In this document: positions 1 to 5,181 of the stretch, piece after piece | Numbering within the stretch: position 1 is the first letter of the stretch | Layout: every line of letters begins with the position of its first letter | NCBI GenBank assembly: GCA_013361015.1 | Contig: JABWAN010000355.1 | Coordinates: 1 to 6,327 of the forward strand | Source of the DNA: Candidatus Zhuqueibacterota bacterium | GTDB lineage: Bacteria > Zhuqueibacterota > Zhuqueibacteria > Zhuqueibacterales > Zhuqueibacteraceae | Length of the DNA: 6,327 nt | Reading direction: 5' to 3' | Program-made: the position numbers and the translations under genes | Notes under the pieces: model-generated | Databases searched by the model: none | What the model was told of the DNA's origin: nothing | What the model saw: only the letters and a program-made list of their open reading frames with translations

Positions 1-137
1 TCGATATCCGAATAATCGCGCGTTCGGCCGGTGGCGTGCGAGCCAAACAGATACGCTCTCTCGATGGGAAGCTCCGGTCGAATCTTCTCCAAAAAAGTTT
101 GGATTACGGCAATGGCTTCAGTTTTTGTATAAGCCAT
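1..137 (-). CDS. MNT-type nucleotidyltransferase, antitoxin partner of HEPN (3' end outside the window)
   Basis: Only the first 45 codons and two bases of the next lie in the window. The ATG is at 137. The peptide starts MAYTKTEAIAVIQTF and reaches the nucleotidyltransferase signature G32-S33, ten residues, D44-x-(D/E)46, which is the GSX10DXD metal- and nucleotide-binding motif of the minimal nucleotidyltransferase (MNT) family. In characterised MNT/HEPN pairs this protein is the antitoxin and can transfer AMP to the HEPN toxin. The start lies inside the last 34 bases of the upstream HEPN gene (overlap 104-137), which points to translational coupling in one transcript. A GAGAG stretch a little upstream may serve as a weak ribosome binding site. 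The family call is firm. The role as antitoxin is inferred from the neighbour, and the C-terminal half cannot be judged. Confidence 0.85.
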   Translation of the reverse strand, partial: MAYTKTEAIAVIQTFLEKIRPELPIERAYLFGSHATGRTRDYSDI

Positions 138-523
138 GTGATCAAACTCTCGGTTTTGGTCAAATACTCTTTCGCTTCTTTTTTGCCGATTGCTTTCGAA
201 AGAGCCTCGATGGTTTCTTTATAACGCGCATTCAAGTAGTACCCGCTGAGGTTTCCAATCAACGAGAGTGTTTCCTCGGAAAACTCCGGCAAAATGCCCG
301 CGAGTTCTGCTAACTTCGGGAGGTAATGAATCGGCTTAATCTCTTTGCCTTGAAACGCCAAGATCGCTTTGATCGTTTTCTCAACGGCTTGCTGGCACAT
401 GAAGACCACATAGAGATAGCGACCGGCTTTGTACATCGCTTGCGCCGTTTCGAAATCATACTCGACCCGATCCATCCAAATTTTTACGGTGGAGGGCCAG
501 TTTGCTTTGCTCGCTTTGCGCAT
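104..523 (-). CDS. HEPN domain protein (PF05168-like), putative toxin of a HEPN/MNT pair
   Basis: This small all-helical protein has about 139 residues from the ATG at 523. A TTG at 535 would add four residues, but the AAAGAG purine tract that could act as ribosome binding site lies within those codons, so the ATG is preferred. The N-terminus W-x-D-R-x-E-Y-D-F followed by CQQAVEKTIKAILAFQGKE matches the classic HEPN pattern (a helix with paired Q/A then EK), and PIHYLPKL corresponds to the usual THDL region. HEPN proteins in such pairs act as RNases or tRNA-targeting toxins held in check by the MNT partner. Here the second-half arginine occurs as ARYKETIEAL, without a histidine four to six residues later, so the canonical RX4-6H ribonuclease motif is not seen. 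It overlaps the MNT gene downstream by 34 bp. The fold is confident; catalytic activity is uncertain. Confidence 0.85.
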   Translation of the reverse strand: MRKASKANWPSTVKIWMDRVEYDFETAQAMYKAGRYLYVVFMCQQAVEKTIKAILAFQGKEIKPIHYLPKLAELAGILPEFSEETLSLIGNLSGYYLNARYKETIEALSKAIGKKEAKEYLTKTESLITWLIQKLKPLP

Positions 524-591
524 GCGCTCTTTCAAAACTTACTCGGGCGATCAAGCTACCAAATGTTCTTTAACGGGGGTTTTTCGTGAAG

Positions 592-843
592 CTAGTCGTC
601 TCTCATAGAGACAGATACTGAAACAATGTCTTCCCACAGTAGATAAACAACCGTCGCTTCAAGATCGTCTGGATCTTGGTAAACTAAGAAGTCATCGGTT
701 ACCTCGATAATTGAGTTCAATTCGAAAGAATAATGATTCTCTGAGAATAGAAGATAAACGCAAATATCCTTTTGTGGAAGGATACATTTTCCATCCCACC
801 AGCCTTTTTGCTTAAAGAGGTTTTTCCAAGAAGTTGCTCGCAT
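592..843 (-). CDS. Unrecognised 83-residue protein, predicted beta-rich
   Basis: I do not recognise a family. The ORF starts with ATG at 843 (an AAAGG tract lies about 11 bases upstream) and ends with TAG at 592. The N-terminus is basic and aromatic (W6, K7, K11, W15, W16, K19). The rest alternates hydrophobic and polar residues as in beta strands, including IIEVTDDFLVYQD and the segment VVYLLWEDIVSVSVS, and the C-terminus is acidic (MRDD). The pattern of strand, DD, strand, acidic turn, strand, then ED-I-V-S-V-S resembles small Sm/SH3-like barrels, but this is only an impression of fold. It lies between the DUF2442 gene (153-bp gap upstream) and the HEPN gene (68-bp gap downstream), all on one strand, so it may belong to the accessory cluster. 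No signal peptide or membrane segment is seen. Confidence 0.55.
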   Translation of the reverse strand: MRATSWKNLFKQKGWWDGKCILPQKDICVYLLFSENHYSFELNSIIEVTDDFLVYQDPDDLEATVVYLLWEDIVSVSVSMRDD

Positions 844-892
844 GCCTTACACTACCTTTAGGGTACGTTGTTTTTTGCTTGCCGTATTTTAT

Positions 893-913
893 GATCGCCA
901 CCTCATCGCGATC
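893..913. promoter_or_regulatory. Small inverted repeat in the gap upstream of the 83-residue gene
   Basis: GATCGC (893-898) and GCGATC (908-913) form a perfect 6-bp inverted repeat around a 9-base spacer. It sits about 50 bases upstream of the start at 843 and could be an operator or a small hairpin. A repeat of this size can arise by chance, and no convincing promoter boxes were found beside it. Confidence 0.15.
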
Positions 914-995
914 TTGCGAAGCTAAACCTTGCTCTATTTACCTGGTTCAGCTTAGAATGCCAACAAACCGTGAAAATAAGCAGATGATAAGATTT

Positions 996-1379
996 TCAAT
1001 TGAGCCACGACAGCATTTTGATCTTCTCTTTCAATTCCTCCCAAGTAAGACCCGCTTCAGGGTCTTGCTGGTAAGCTTCAAGCCGTCGATCAAGTTCTCG
1101 TTGCTGCGCTTCGGTTAAATCTTCTTCGTCTTCCATCCACGCGGGAACGTGCGAGCCGTAGAGCACATTGGGGTCAATATCCGCGCCGTTGCTCCACACA
1201 ATCGTTCCAAGCTCTTCATCAACCCGAACCGTGCGAAAGTATTCAAGATCGTTGCGTATCGGCTCGAAGATCGGGCCGCGCAGAAGCGGCTCAAGATCAA
1301 CAACTTTCTGTTCGCCATTTGAAAATTCCAAGAGCGCTTCGAAATTTCCCAATGGCTCGACGGAGCGAACGCGAATCAT
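996..1379 (-). CDS. DUF2442 domain protein with an antitoxin-like C-terminal tail
   Basis: The protein has 127 residues, ATG at 1379 and stop TGA at 996. Residues 1-75 match DUF2442: a strand with FSNGEQKVVDLEPLL, then GPIFEPI, then ELGTIVWSNGADIDPNVLYG (57-75), the family hallmark. After an acidic linker (76-87), residues 88-121 (from DLTEAQQRELDRRLEAY to the segment G-L-T-W-E-E-L-K) resemble the C-terminal part of the 'addiction module component' antitoxins (PF09720-like). DUF2442 proteins are common next to small toxin-like genes, but their biochemistry is poorly known. The start overlaps the stop of the upstream TIR gene as ATGA (1376-1379), with GAGG seven bases before the ATG, so it is probably translated with the TIR gene. 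No RelE/ParE-type toxin follows. It might act as regulator or antidote of the TIR proteins; that is inference. Confidence 0.85.
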   Translation of the reverse strand: MIRVRSVEPLGNFEALLEFSNGEQKVVDLEPLLRGPIFEPIRNDLEYFRTVRVDEELGTIVWSNGADIDPNVLYGSHVPAWMEDEEDLTEAQQRELDRRLEAYQQDPEAGLTWEELKEKIKMLSWLN

Positions 1380-1810
1380 TGGCTTGCCTCATTTGGCACA
1401 GCCGATAAATGCTTTGGCTCTTCGTGCTTAAATTTGAGCGCTTGCGCAATCTCCTGCGCCGTCGTCGATGGGTCTTGCCGAACAACGTACTTTCGCGAGC
1501 GAATCAGCACGGGAAGCTCGCCGGGACGCAACCCTTGCTGCACGATTGGAATGATGGGCTTTCGTGTTCCTAACGCAGCGCCCAATTCAAACGCGACCCA
1601 ATTCGATTTGGCGGCGTCCTTGTTCAGCACGAAAATAATGTTCCGGCTCTCATCTAGCCCCTCGCGCAGACGTTCAAGTAACAACTCGCCGGGTTTGATC
1701 TGAGTTTCATCATACCAAACCGTGACGCCTTGCGCTTTCAAGGCGTTTGCCAAATCGCGCACCCAGACGCGATCTTGAGATGATGATGAGATAAAAGCGT
1801 CGTATTTCAT
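1376..1810 (-). CDS. TIR domain protein (second of a tandem pair)
   Basis: A single TIR domain occupies residues 1-125 of 144. The sequence opens KYDAFISSSSQDRVWVRDLA (strand A and helix A), continues with a BB-loop-like stretch VWYDETQIKPGELLLERL (31-48), then RNIIFVLNKDAAKSNWVAFELGAALG. E75 in W-V-A-F-E is at the position of the catalytic glutamate of NAD+-hydrolysing TIR domains. PIIPIV and an RSRKYVVRQD segment complete the fold. There is no added sensor, transmembrane or coiled-coil domain, so signal input must come from another protein. The protein is probably cytosolic. The start ATG at 1810 follows the stop of the preceding TIR gene by 9 bp, and a GGTGA ribosome binding site overlaps that stop, which suggests coupling. 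The stop overlaps the DUF2442 start. Known roles of such proteins are NAD+ depletion or production of a cyclic ADP-ribose signal in phage defence. Which applies here cannot be read from sequence. Confidence 0.9.
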   Translation of the reverse strand: MKYDAFISSSSQDRVWVRDLANALKAQGVTVWYDETQIKPGELLLERLREGLDESRNIIFVLNKDAAKSNWVAFELGAALGTRKPIIPIVQQGLRPGELPVLIRSRKYVVRQDPSTTAQEIAQALKFKHEEPKHLSAVPNEASQ

Positions 1811-1819
1811 GGCTGTGCA

Positions 1820-2248
1820 TCACCATTTTAAAGGTTCGTTTGCAGTGATCCGATTTTTCAGTTGTTCGAAATATTCATCCAGTTGATTGAGATCAACAAA
1901 GTCACGGCGCTTCATGAAGACCGGAACTTTGGCCTGCATCAGAAAACTTTCCGAGCCTACGCCATACAACACTGTAATGATCGGTATTTTCCTCAACCAC
2001 GCTGCGCCAATTTCAACCCAAATATAAGGCCGATCAAGCGACCAGGGTGTAATCAACACCAACAACTCATCGGCCTGCTCCAGAGCTTCATGGAGTCGTT
2101 CTTCAAAGTCTTCGCCGTGATCAATGTGAAGCTGATCGAGAAAAGTGTTTGCGCCACAGCTTGCGATTTTCTCGGCGATGCGCTGCGCAACCCAAGTGTC
2201 GGTTCCAGCGTGGCTAATAAAAATCAGCCAATTTTTCTCGGTGGCCAT
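1820..2248 (-). CDS. TIR domain protein (first of a tandem pair, directly behind nuoE)
   Basis: A second single-domain TIR protein, 142 residues from the ATG at 2248. A TTG one codon upstream is possible, but GGAG is spaced five bases from the ATG, which favours ATG. Motifs in order: NWLIFISHAGTDTWVAQRIA, the BB-loop region TFLDQLHIDHGEDFEERLHEAL, ADELLVLITPWSLDRPYIWVEIGAAW with the expected catalytic glutamate in WVE (about residue 79), then KIPIITVLYGV and VFMKRRDFVDL. It clearly differs in sequence from the downstream TIR protein, so the pair is not a recent duplication. It begins 12 bp after the nuoE stop and ends 9 bp before the next TIR gene, so transcription from the nuo promoter is likely. 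No Thoeris ThsA-like (SIR2/SLOG) effector is in the window. NADase activity is inferred from the family. Confidence 0.9.
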   Translation of the reverse strand: MATEKNWLIFISHAGTDTWVAQRIAEKIASCGANTFLDQLHIDHGEDFEERLHEALEQADELLVLITPWSLDRPYIWVEIGAAWLRKIPIITVLYGVGSESFLMQAKVPVFMKRRDFVDLNQLDEYFEQLKNRITANEPLKW

Positions 2249-2260
2249 CAACTCTCCAAG

Positions 2261-2734
2261 CTATTTCATCTCCGCCAAAACTTGATCGATCTTCTCCATC
2301 GAGAGATGATCGACGTACTTCTCGTTGCACTGCATCATGGGCGCGGTTTCGCACGAAGCGAGGCATTCGACCGTGCTGATCGTGTATTTGCCGTCGGCTG
2401 TGGTTTGGCCGTCTTTGATGCCAAGCTTCTTTTCCAAATAAGCCAGCATCTCGCGGTGGCCGCGCAGCGTGCAGGAAATCGTGCGGCAGAGTTGGAAATG
2501 ATACGTGCCCACCGGCTTTTGGCGGAACCACGTGTAAAACGAGAGCACTTCCTTCACTTTCACCACCGGCACTTCCACAATCGCGGCGATCTCGGCTTCT
2601 AATGTTTCGGGCACATAGCCTAGCTCTTCTTGCACGATGTGCAAAATCGGCAATAACGCCGCGCGCTTAACAGGATAATGCGTGAGCACCTCGCGGATGC
2701 GCGCCATCGACTGATCTGAAATCTTCATACTCAT
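2261..2734 (-). CDS. nuoE: NADH-quinone oxidoreductase subunit E (complex I 24 kDa, [2Fe-2S] thioredoxin-like)
   Basis: This is the complex I peripheral-arm subunit that carries the N1a [2Fe-2S] cluster and works with NuoF in NADH oxidation on the cytoplasmic side. The protein has 157 residues, a normal length. The N-terminal helical domain includes YPVKRAALLPILHIVQEELGYVP and the aromatic stretch EVLSFYTWFRQKPVG (62-76). The cluster ligands are C83-x4-C88 (CRTISC) and C124-x3-C128 (CLASC), followed by ETAPMMQCN, which is standard for the family. The start is ATG at 2734 with a poor upstream Shine-Dalgarno; an in-frame ATG two codons later is an alternative. It is separated from nuoCD by 203 bp containing a long hairpin. 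It is followed after 12 bp by TIR genes rather than the nuoF gene that usually comes next. Confidence 0.96.
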   Translation of the reverse strand: MSMKISDQSMARIREVLTHYPVKRAALLPILHIVQEELGYVPETLEAEIAAIVEVPVVKVKEVLSFYTWFRQKPVGTYHFQLCRTISCTLRGHREMLAYLEKKLGIKDGQTTADGKYTISTVECLASCETAPMMQCNEKYVDHLSMEKIDQVLAEMK

Positions 2735-2802
2735 GAACGGTTATCTCGTTTGTGAATCAAATTCAAAGCAGAAATGCAAGACGATTGCTGGCAAAACGAT
2801 TT

Positions 2803-2834
2803 AAAAGCGAAGACAGATCAAAAGCGATGACAGA
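2803..2834. repeat. Tandem direct repeat, 15-bp unit, period 17
   Basis: AAAAGCGAAGACAGA (2803-2817) and AAAAGCGATGACAGA (2820-2834) match at 14 of 15 bases. The second copy runs into the left arm of the long hairpin at 2821-2929. A GACAGA core recurs a third time at 2844-2849, so the motif is repeated on this side and again in inverted form on the other side of the hairpin. Confidence 0.55.
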
Positions 2835-2929
2835 AAAATGAAGGACAGAAACATAGAACTTGGGCATCACCAAAAAGAAATTACTTGCGGCTTTATTTTT
2901 CTGTCCCACATTTTTCTGTCATAAGCTTT
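2821..2929. repeat. Long imperfect inverted repeat (hairpin) between nuoCD and nuoE
   Basis: The left arm ATGACAGAAAAATG (2827-2840) is the exact reverse complement of CATTTTTCTGTCAT (2909-2922). After a 2-by-2 mismatch (AA/CA), GGACAGAAA (2843-2851) pairs with TTTCTGTCC (2898-2906). Outside, AAAGC (2821-2825) can pair with GCTTT (2925-2929). That gives 28 paired bases per side around a 46-base loop. Each arm itself contains two copies of GACAGAAA. The element could be a small non-autonomous repeat (MITE or REP-like), or an mRNA hairpin that shapes or attenuates transcription between the two nuo genes. It lacks the GC-rich stem and following U-tract of a typical intrinsic terminator. Confidence 0.75.
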
Positions 2930-2937
2930 GTTTGAAA

Positions 2938-4803
2938 TTATCTATCTAGTTCGCCCGCGATCATGTTCACGGTGCCGAACGTCGCGATAATATCCGCCAC
3001 GGGAATGCCTTCAATCATTTTATGAAAGCCCGACATCAACGCGAAGCACGGCGGCCGCACGCGCACGCGGAAGGGTTTGTCGCCGCCGCTGCTGATGACG
3101 TAAAATCCCAACTCTCCGTTCGCGCCTTCGACGGCTTGATACGCTTCGCCCAGCGGCGGTTGAATACCGTAGCCTTCCATCACGAGCATGAAGTGATTCA
3201 TCAAGCCTTCGATGCTGCCATAGGTTTTCTCTTTCGCGGGCAGCACGACTTTTTTGTCGTCCGGAAAAATATTGCGACGAAACTCCGCGTTGCCGCCGGA
3301 GAGCGTGGGGTCGGTATAGGCTTGAATCTGCAAGAGGCCTTGCGTCTTGCCGAACTTGCCGAGGTCCGCCATTTGGCTGCCTTGCATCAATTTGCCTTCG
3401 TAATCGACATTGATCTCGCCGCCGGGAATTTTTTCCAAACATTGTTCAAGAATGTAGGCGCTTTGCTCGATCTCTTCCATGCGCACGAGATAGCGATCAT
3501 AGTTGTCGCCGTATTGGCCGTAAGGAATATCGAAATTCAAACGATCATACACAAGATACGGCTCGGCTTTGCGCACGTCGTAATCCACGCCGCAACTGCG
3601 CAGCATCGGGCCGGTGAAGCCATAGCCAATCGCGGTCTCTTTCGCAATCACGCCCGTGCCCTTCATGCGATCCACAAAAATGCGATTGCGCGTGACGAGC
3701 GTGTGCATCTCTTTCATGGCCTTGCGCAGCTCGCCGAGAATCTTGCGCAGGTTGTCGCCGAACGTGGGCGTGAGATCGGCCTTCACGCCGCCGATGCGCA
3801 GGTATGAAACCGTGAGGCGCGCGCCCGTGATTTCTTCCACCAACTCATACAGCATGTCGCGCACTTTGACGAAGTACAAAAACGCCGTCATCGCGCCCAG
3901 CTCCATCGTGCTCGCGGCGATGCACGTGAGATGATCCGTGATGCGCGAGATTTCGGACATGAGCACGCGAATGAATTGGCAACGCTCCGTGGTTTGCAAG
4001 CCCATCAACTTCTCGACCGCCATCGCGTAGCCGACGTTGTTGATGAGCGGCGAAACGTAATTCAAACGGTCGGTGTAAGGGAAGACTTGATTCCACGTGA
4101 CGGATTCCGCGTCTTTTTCAAACGCGCGATGCAAATAGCCGATGGCGACATCGGTGCTCTGCACGTTTTCGCCGTCGAGCTCGAGCAGCAAGTGAATGAC
4201 GCCGTGCATGGCCGGATGCGTGGGGCCCATGTTGAGCATCATGTTTTGCGTGTTCGCGCCAGGCTGGGGCGTTTTGATGCGAAACGTGTGGCCGTGGCCG
4301 TTGCTGCTCGGTGCGCCCATCTTCTCGTTGGTGATGAGCGGATGGCGGCGCGTGATGGGATAATCTTTCCGCAGGGGATGGCCTTTGAATTCTTCATACA
4401 TCAAAATGCGGCGATGATCCGCGAGGCCTTTGAAGCGAATGCCGAACATGTCCCACACTTCGCGTTCATACCAACCCGCGCCGGGCCAGAGATGCGACAC
4501 CGAGTCAATGACCGGATCGATTTCCGAAACGGGCACGCGCAAACGCACACGCAGTTTGGCGGGATAGGCAAAGAGATTGTACACGACTTCGAAGCGTTCG
4601 CGCTGCGCTTCGGGATAGTCGAGATAATCCACGCCGCCGAGGTCCATCAAAAAATTAAAGGAGGGATTGTGCTCGTCGCGCAAATAGCGGCAGACTGCGA
4701 GCAAAGCCTCGCGCTTGACGAGGAGCACGTGCTCATCAGCCTTCGAAGGCGCGATTTGCACGGACTCGGAAAATTTTTCAATGATTGCTGCTAGCCAGGA
4801 CAT
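2938..4803 (-). CDS. nuoCD: NADH-quinone oxidoreductase fused subunit C/D (complex I 30 kDa + 49 kDa)
   Basis: One 621-residue ORF encodes both subunits, as in E. coli NuoCD. Residues 1-155 are NuoC: the signature EREVWDMFGIRF (113-124), then RRILMYEEF and GHPLRKDYP (141-149). A polar linker (about 156-187) leads to NuoD, which begins at MLNMGPTHPAMHGVIHLLLELDG. H200 and Y249 (in DRLNYVS) lie where the quinone-site histidine and tyrosine of the 49 kDa subunit occur. YLHRAFEK (223-230) is the 49 kDa signature region, and the C-terminus is GELDR. The subunit sits at the junction of the peripheral and membrane arms and helps form the quinone pocket. Residues of about 464-515 are longer than the corresponding loop in ordinary NuoD, a possible insertion. 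ATG at 4803 has only a weak GGAT upstream. No nuoA or nuoB precedes it. Confidence 0.97.
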   Translation of the reverse strand: MSWLAAIIEKFSESVQIAPSKADEHVLLVKREALLAVCRYLRDEHNPSFNFLMDLGGVDYLDYPEAQRERFEVVYNLFAYPAKLRVRLRVPVSEIDPVIDSVSHLWPGAGWYEREVWDMFGIRFKGLADHRRILMYEEFKGHPLRKDYPITRRHPLITNEKMGAPSSNGHGHTFRIKTPQPGANTQNMMLNMGPTHPAMHGVIHLLLELDGENVQSTDVAIGYLHRAFEKDAESVTWNQVFPYTDRLNYVSPLINNVGYAMAVEKLMGLQTTERCQFIRVLMSEISRITDHLTCIAASTMELGAMTAFLYFVKVRDMLYELVEEITGARLTVSYLRIGGVKADLTPTFGDNLRKILGELRKAMKEMHTLVTRNRIFVDRMKGTGVIAKETAIGYGFTGPMLRSCGVDYDVRKAEPYLVYDRLNFDIPYGQYGDNYDRYLVRMEEIEQSAYILEQCLEKIPGGEINVDYEGKLMQGSQMADLGKFGKTQGLLQIQAYTDPTLSGGNAEFRRNIFPDDKKVVLPAKEKTYGSIEGLMNHFMLVMEGYGIQPPLGEAYQAVEGANGELGFYVISSGGDKPFRVRVRPPCFALMSGFHKMIEGIPVADIIATFGTVNMIAGELDR

Positions 4804-4877
4804 AAATTTTTATCCATGAATAAGATCGACTCTTGCAGTTTTGTGTGTGGCTCTGAGACTTTGATTCTTCTGCGCAT

Positions 4878-4906
4878 TGACGATTTTTATGAAAATCACT
4901 GCGTCA
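4878..4906. promoter_or_regulatory. Hairpin in the nuoCD upstream region
   Basis: GATTTT (4882-4887) and AAAATC (4892-4897) form a 6-bp stem with a 4-base loop. Outer bases TGAC (4878-4881) and GTCA (4903-4906) can extend it after a 5-base bulge. It lies about 75-100 bases before the nuoCD start and could be an operator or leader hairpin. No confident -35/-10 pair was identified nearby, so the nuoCD promoter is not assigned. Confidence 0.25.
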
Positions 4907-4932
4907 TGTTTAAAGGATCATTTCATTACTTT

Positions 4933-5146
4933 AGGCGGACATACTCACAGTCGGGCTAATCGGGGTTCCAGATTCCACCTTGCCATACCGCACGTTTTGA
5001 TCGCTGCCCTGATTACCCTACCCGATACACCGCGATAGAGGAATCTGGGCGCGATGGAAAGTATCGGGTCCGACTAGGCGTAAGAAGCCAAGAAATCAGC
5101 TTCATGCAAACCACCTCCTTTCTGCAAGGTGAGTGAGAATGTGCCT
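4933..5146 (-). ncRNA. Structured RNA candidate with a long-range pseudoknot; possibly a HEARO/omega-RNA-like element
   Basis: Reading the minus strand 5' to 3', complementary segments build one closed fold. P1 pairs 5142-5133 (ACATTCTCAC) with 4948-4939 (GTGAGTATGT), 9 of 10, and is extended by AGGC/GCCT after a 2-base bulge. A local hairpin pairs GAAGC (5103-5099) with GCTTC (5088-5084). Inside, AGTCGG (5075-5070) pairs with CCGACT (4954-4949). Next, ACCCGATAC (5069-5061) pairs with GTATCGGGT (5028-5020). TAATC-a-GGG (5015-5007) pairs with CCC-c-GATTA (4965-4957). CCAGATTCC, in the loop of the second stem (5048-5040), is fully complementary to GGAATCTGG (4976-4968) inside the third arm, which makes a pseudoknot. 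The roughly 200-base size, pseudoknot and GTGAGTATGTCC end resemble, from memory, the HEARO RNAs that lie just upstream of IscB genes. Here the ATG within that end runs into a stop after three codons. The fold is well supported; the family is a guess. Confidence 0.55.
5013..5105 (-). CDS. Possible 30-residue leader ORF with a very strong Shine-Dalgarno
   Basis: An ATG at 5105 is preceded by AGAAAGGAGGTG, an almost full anti-Shine-Dalgarno complement, seven bases after AGGAGGT. The ORF reads MKLISWLLTPSRTRYFPSRP and ends with TAA at 5013, 30 residues in all. It is short, unusually rich in arginine, serine and proline, and matches no family I know. It lies completely inside the predicted structured RNA, and CACCT (5131-5127) could pair with AGGTG (5116-5112) to mask the ribosome binding site. 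Either this is a translated leader peptide or the purine tract is simply a conserved part of the RNA. I favour the second slightly. Confidence 0.25.
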   Translation of the reverse strand: MKLISWLLTPSRTRYFPSRPDSSIAVYRVG

Positions 5147-5181
5147 GACAGCCTAACGCCAAAATTATTGATTGATCATTT

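Noticed and set aside
1376..2248. Thoeris defence system
   Set aside because: TIR (ThsB-like) proteins are present, but no ThsA-type SIR2/SLOG effector is found in the window. The tandem TIR genes are followed by DUF2442 instead.
1862..2602. 246-codon plus-strand open frame opposite nuoE and the first TIR gene
   Set aside because: It is antisense to two well-supported genes, and its histidine- and phenylalanine-rich composition is that of a reverse-frame shadow.
2821..2929. Intrinsic terminator between nuoCD and nuoE
   Set aside because: The stem is AT-rich and very long with a 46-base loop, and no U-tract follows the downstream arm in the direction of transcription. A repeat or regulatory hairpin is a better description.
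3022..4794. Long plus-strand open frames opposite nuoCD
   Set aside because: They are shadows produced by the codon bias of nuoCD. Their product is rich in H, A and V and has no recognisable motif, while the minus strand encodes an unmistakable NuoCD.
5151..5157. GCCTAAC, which fits an integron attC core-site (R box) consensus
   Set aside because: No matching second core box at attC distance, no integrase and no cassette series were found. The bases are better explained as part of the outer flank of the structured RNA, where TTAGGC is complementary to GCCTAA at 4936-4931.
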